NCBI GenBank assembly: GCA_001662425.1
Contig: BDDC01001721.1
Location: forward strand, 7,213 to 18,611
DNA: 11,399 nt
Direction: 5' to 3'
Source: Chlamydomonas sphaeroides
Taxonomy: Eukaryota > Chlorophyta > Chlorophyceae > Chlamydomonadales > Chlamydomonadaceae
Shown here in pieces: positions 7,942 through 11,399 of the stretch. How positions within the stretch are numbered: position 1 is the stretch's first letter; the number at the start of each line of letters is the position of its first letter. The notes under the pieces are model-generated. The model ran no database searches. It worked only from the letters and a program-made list of their open reading frames with translations, and was not told the DNA's origin. The position numbers and the translations under genes are program-made.

Positions 7942-10845
7942 ATGGAACCGGGGCAGGCGCTGCCACCCGTGGCAGGGGCCTCCGACGCCCCTGTGGACAC
8001 GGGCATCAACGGCGAGACCCCCAGCCGGCCAGGCAGCCGCAGCCAGGCCACACGCCAGCAGCGCTCTGCAAGCGACCGCGCTAGCGAGCTATTCCCAGAC
8101 TTTGCAGGTCAGGACGGCACGCTGCCGGTGGCCGAACTGTCAGGGCTCCTGTCCGCGCTCGACATCTCCACATACCCAGACCAGCGGTATATCAACATCG
8201 TCGCCGGCCCCAACGTGGACAGCTTGACAAGAGAGCAGACGTAAGCAGTCTCATGGATGCACCAGCTAGGATCCCAGGCGCCGCCGGGACCTGGAGCCCT
8301 TGGGCCTCCATCCGCCGTCAGCCCGCCACACCCTTTCCTGCAACCCCCTCCCGTGCCCCTCCGCAGGCTGGCGGTGGTGGGGATGCTCTCCACCGACGCC
8401 GCCAACTCCGCGCTGTCGGTCCAGCCGCGTGCCGAGGTCTCGAACGGGGCATCCAGCTTCGGCCCCGCCTCGGCCTCAGGGGCGGGCTGGCCGGGCGATC
8501 CCGTGAGCAGCCCGGCGCGGCCCTTTCGGCGCCTCATCACCAAGAACAGGTCCTACCTTGAGGTGCGCCGCCAGGGAGACAGGGAGGGTGAATCGGTTGT
8601 GCGCAGGGTCCGGGACCTAGTTGGAGGAAGGGCTGGGGTCGGCCGGGCGGGGCGGGGTGCTCCGGGCAACGGATGCGCGTGTCGTGTGCCAGGGCCTGGC
8701 AGCTGGCCTGGCGGCCGGGTGAAGGGAACAAGTGTGCCGGCCGTTCCGGGCGAGTGGGATCGCACCGTCCCGCAGCTCGGCCCCTGGGGCTCAGGAGCCC
8801 CATCGAGCTGCGCCCTGCGGCCCAATTACCGCTGTGCCCCGCCCCCCCGCTCGCGCCCACCCCCGCCTAGACCGGAAACCTGCACGTGGACGAGGCGGTG
8901 GTGGCGTACATGGGCAAGCTGGAGGAGCACCGCCGGCGCTGCGAGGCGGAGGGCAGGTACCAAGAGGCCAAGGTGGCGGCACGGAGGCTGGCGGACCTGC
9001 GCACGGCGCAGGTGCGGGGTTGCGGCCGCGGCAGCAGGCGCGGACGGGACGAGGCGGCGGGGTGGGGGCAGCGGGGCCGGCGGGGCTGCATGCACAGCCG
9101 CCTCGGCGTGCGCACCTTCCCTTCAGTCTTTGGCCTTGCCGCCCTGTCTGGCGGCCGCAGGTGGACCGGCTGCGGCAGGAGCTGGCGTCCAACCAGGTCC
9201 GCGAGCTGGAGGAGGTGGCGGGGGTGTACGAGGAGGAGACGGCCAAGTTCCACGCCATGTGGGACAGCCGCACGCGCGAGTACTCGGGCAGCGTGGCCAA
9301 GGTGGGCGGGCGGGTTCCGGGGTCGAGCGGGCGGGGTTGGGATGGATGGGGCGGGCGGGTAAGGGCGGTCAGAGCGCGTCACCACCGAGGAGGTGCCGAG
9401 GAAAGGGTCGGGGTTCCGGGGGACCGGAGGGTTTACGCAGCAGGCTAGCGTCCATGTAGGGACGGGCGAGGCGCTTCGCAGGCTGGGCGGCGATGGCCGG
9501 TCCCAGCTAGAGAGGTGCTGCTGCGCCCGCCCACGGAGCGCCTCCCTCGCCCCGCCCCTTACACCTGCCCACCCCGCGGCCAGGCCATGGAGGAGCTGCG
9601 CGCCTCGCACACGGGTCAGCTGGCGGCCTACGTGGAGGAGATGCAGCGGCGGAGGCCCACACGGGCGCGGCCCAGCAGGGACTACCTGGCGCAGCGCCAG
9701 GTGGGCAGGGAAGGGGAGGGGCGGGGCGGGGCGGGGGCGGGGCGGTGGAGAGGCGGGGGAGAGGCGGGGAGACGGCGGCAGCGTAGGGTAGGGGAGAGGG
9801 CGGCGCGAGAGGGCGGCACGGGCGGGCGGCACGAGCAGGGTTTGGGTTGTGCCCGGGTGCAGGAGCGGTGAGGGTGACGCGAGGGGGGTGGGCGCGCGGC
9901 AAAGGCATTGGCGGGATGTTGAGCTACGGCTCTCCCCCACCCCCTGGGCTCGCAGGTGCAGGACAAGCTGGCCAAGGCCCAGCTGTACGGCAGGGCCACG
10001 CAGGTCAAGACCATGGCGGACGCGCTGTACCAGGTGGGGCCCGCAGGGGGCAGGAGGGCAGGGCGGCAGGGGCTGGGAAATGGAGCAAGCGGAGCAGGAG
10101 CTCGGCGAGCGGGTGCGCCTGGGTGGGTGGCTGAGCTGCCGGCCGCTGCCACTGGCGCGCTGCCGCCGCCTGTCAGGCGGAGATGGAGGCCACGCTGGCT
10201 GCGTGGGAGGCGGAGAGCAAGCTCAAGATCGCCAAGGTGCAGGCCAAGCAGCAGACAGAGGTGCGCGGGGCCCGGCTGGGTCGGAGTGAGCGGGGCCAGG
10301 AGGAGGGCGGCTGCGCGGCAGGGCGCCAGAGGGGCAGGGCTGGGGTGCCCAATGGTGGCGTCCGCATGCCCCCGAGTGGGCCGCCATGCCGCGTGCCGCC
10401 CCTGCGCCACCCTCGTCGCCCAATGCCGCTGCGCTCCGCCTCGACCGTGTCCGCGGCCCACCTGCCGCCGCCCTTCGGCCCTTGCCGCCGCCCGCTCCGC
10501 AGTACGAGGCGCTCCAGCAGCGAGGCAACAAGGTAAGCAGCCCCGGCCCTGGCCCCGGCCCTGGCCCCGGCCCCGGCCCCGGCCCCGGCCCCGGCCCCGG
10601 CCCCGGCCCCGGCCCCGGCCCCGGCCCCGGCTCCGGCTCTCCAAGCGCGGACCGTGACCTGGCCGCCAGTGGGCCCAGGCCGGCGGGCCTTGCCTAGCGC
10701 CCCGCAATGGAGTGGGGGCGACCGTACCCGAATGTGCGGTGTCTGTGCGCAGCCACCAACGCCGGAGCGGTCGCTCGCCTGGCAGCCTGCATGTCTGCCT
10801 GCCAGCCAGCCTGCCTGTCTGCCTGCCTGCCTACCTGCCTGCCTA

Positions 10846-10877
<32 letters not shown>

Positions 10878-11255
10878 GCTGACTGTTCCTCGTTAGGGCC
10901 GCGACGAGCTGGAGCTCAAGCGGGCCGCTGAGACGGAGCGCCGCGCGCTGCGCTTCCGGAACATCGTCTCGGTGGGTGGCCCGGCGGCTCGGGGTGCTGC
11001 GGCAGTGCTGGGGCTGGGCAGCGGCCGCAGCCGCGGCTCGTGGCGCTATTTTGGCAGGGGCGTGTGGGCTGGAGATCCGGGCCCTGGCATACCAGCAGGG
11101 GCCCACCCGGCTTTGCAGCCTGCGGGCGGGGCTGCGTGCTGTGATGGAGAATTGCCTGGAGCATACGTCCCTGACCCTGCCCTGCCCGCTGCCCCTGCCT
11201 GCCTGCCTGCCTGCCTCCCTCCCTCGGCTCGCAGGAGCTGGAGCAGCTGCACAAG
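7942..11255 (+). CDS. Conserved coiled-coil protein of unknown function, 3' end missing
   Basis: Modelled exons: 7942-8240, 8367-8562, 8871-9011, 9161-9301, 9584-9700, 9956-10033, 10177-10260, 10503-10532, 10897-10971, 11235-11255 (394 residues so far), all GT-AG. A donor follows at 11256, so the gene continues. ATG 7942 is preceded by an in-frame TAG at 7927-7929. Residues 1-45 are Pro/Ser-rich. About 46-110 (ELFPDFAGQDGTLPVAEL...) look like a degenerate EF-hand pair, keeping the loop Gly, a hydrophobic residue and the final Glu but not the first Ca-binding Asp residues. About 111-160 is low complexity. From 166 on it is heptad-rich and charged: YMGKLEEHRRRCEAEGRYQEAKVAARRL, ELEEVAGVYEEETAKFHAMWD, RPSRDYLAQRQVQDKLAKAQL, then RGNKGRDELELKRAAETERR. 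I recall this block order (helix pair with RCEAEGxYxEA; later LAxxxxYxxAxxVK) from uncharacterised proteins of ciliates and other flagellated protists. A ciliary or cytoskeletal role is only an inference. Membrane segments and signal peptide are absent. Confidence 0.82.
9701..9780 (+). repeat. G-rich tract in intron 5 of the coiled-coil gene
   Basis: Immediately after the donor of exon 5 the coding strand carries about a dozen runs of three to five G (GGGGCGGGGCGGGG-type). The nascent transcript could therefore form RNA G-quadruplexes beside the 5' splice site. This is a sequence-pattern inference; G-rich intron starts are common in GC-rich algal genes. Confidence 0.55.
10541..10636. repeat. 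Hexanucleotide repeat (CCCCGG)n / (GGGGCC)n in intron 8
   Basis: Sixteen tandem hexamers start eight bases after the exon 8 donor. Thirteen are exact CCCCGG, two are CCCTGG (units 2 and 4) and one is a terminal CTCCGG. The uninterrupted run of eleven units is 10565-10630. The minus strand reads GGGGCC, a strong G-quadruplex unit. The whole array lies in the intron between the 30-nt exon 8 and exon 9. Confidence 0.95.
10785..10880. repeat. CCTG tetranucleotide repeat in intron 8
   Basis: The array is built on CCTG with scattered variants (CCAG, CATG, TCTG, CCTA). The last eight units (10846-10877) are uninterrupted. It ends about 15 bases before the exon 9 acceptor AG (10895-10896), so it occupies the branch-point/polypyrimidine region of the intron. 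Confidence 0.92.
11194..11213. repeat. Short CCTG repeat before exon 10
   Basis: Five exact CCTG units are followed by CCTCCCTCCCT, about 20 bases upstream of the acceptor at 11233-11234. The same unit occupies the same position in the preceding intron. Confidence 0.85.
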
Positions 11256-11335
11256 GTGGGCTGGGGCTGTCCGGGGGCCGGGGGGCTTGGGCAGGGGGCA
11301 CGGCCTAGGGAGGCAGCAGGGCAGGACATGGCAGG

Positions 11336-11399
11336 CCAGGCCAGGCCAGGCCAGGCCAGGCCAGGCCAGGCCAGGCCAGGCCAGGCCAGGCCAGGCCAG
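11336..11399. repeat. CCAGG pentanucleotide repeat, runs off the window
   Basis: There are twelve complete CCAGG units and a partial thirteenth, without interruption, reaching the last base of the window. The array lies in the intron after exon 10 of the coiled-coil gene. A degenerate lead-in (GGCAGGACATGGCAGG) precedes it. Its true length cannot be known from this window. Confidence 0.95.

Noticed and set aside
8257..9459. Plus-strand open frame of about 400 codons across the coiled-coil gene
   Set aside because: It reads through introns and shifts out of the coding frame; only the exon 2 part matches the spliced model.
8867..10707. Two long minus-strand open frames opposite the coiled-coil gene
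   Set aside because: They are Pro/Arg-rich complements of coding and repeat DNA, including an RG-dipeptide run from the hexamer array, with no start context or domain.
10541..10880. CRISPR-like or mobile-element repeats
   Set aside because: The arrays are 4-6 bp microsatellites without spacers, terminal repeats or associated genes, and they lie inside introns.
1..11399. A bacterial-style operon or defence system
   Set aside because: All three supported genes are intron-rich eukaryotic genes with secretory or coiled-coil products; nothing resembles a prokaryotic gene cluster.

Overview
The window is very GC-rich nuclear DNA from a eukaryote with many short introns. It is most probably from a green alga of the Chlamydomonas/volvocine type. 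The reasons are strong C/G bias at third codon positions, many 100-450 bp introns with GTGAGG/GTGCGT-type donors and C-rich acceptors, a TGTAA polyadenylation motif, abundant GC-rich simple repeats, and protein sequences closest to plant/algal families. I ran no database search. All gene names come from motif recognition and from exon joins done by hand.

Layout, left to right. (1) Positions 45-925, minus strand: the 5' three exons of a secreted, cysteine-rich expansin-like (double-psi beta-barrel) protein that runs off the left edge. (2) Positions 926 to about 1865: GC-rich intergenic DNA that must hold the expansin-like promoter; I see no gene there. (3) About 1865-7349, minus strand: a complete ERO1 (endoplasmic reticulum oxidoreductin) gene in eleven modelled exons. 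It has the shuttle cysteines, the CVGCEKC active-site motif and the FAD-site segments. Its presumed 3' UTR carries a minisatellite and ends near a single TGTAA signal. (4) Positions 7350-7941: a distinctly less GC-rich divergent promoter region. (5) Positions 7942 to the right edge, plus strand: ten exons, with the 3' end missing, of a coiled-coil protein of unknown function. It has a degenerate EF-hand-like N-terminal part and a heptad-rich body. Its introns are packed with simple repeats: the hexamer GGCCCC, the tetramer CCTG and the pentamer CCAGG.

How the genes relate: ERO1 supplies oxidising equivalents for disulfide formation in the ER. The neighbouring expansin-like protein is a secreted, disulfide-type client in general terms, but nothing in the sequence shows co-regulation. 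The coiled-coil gene shares only the divergent promoter with ERO1. No mobile element, CRISPR array, RNA gene or gene-cluster-like system was found. The most unusual material is the repeat content of the coiled-coil gene's introns and the uncharacterised coiled-coil family itself.
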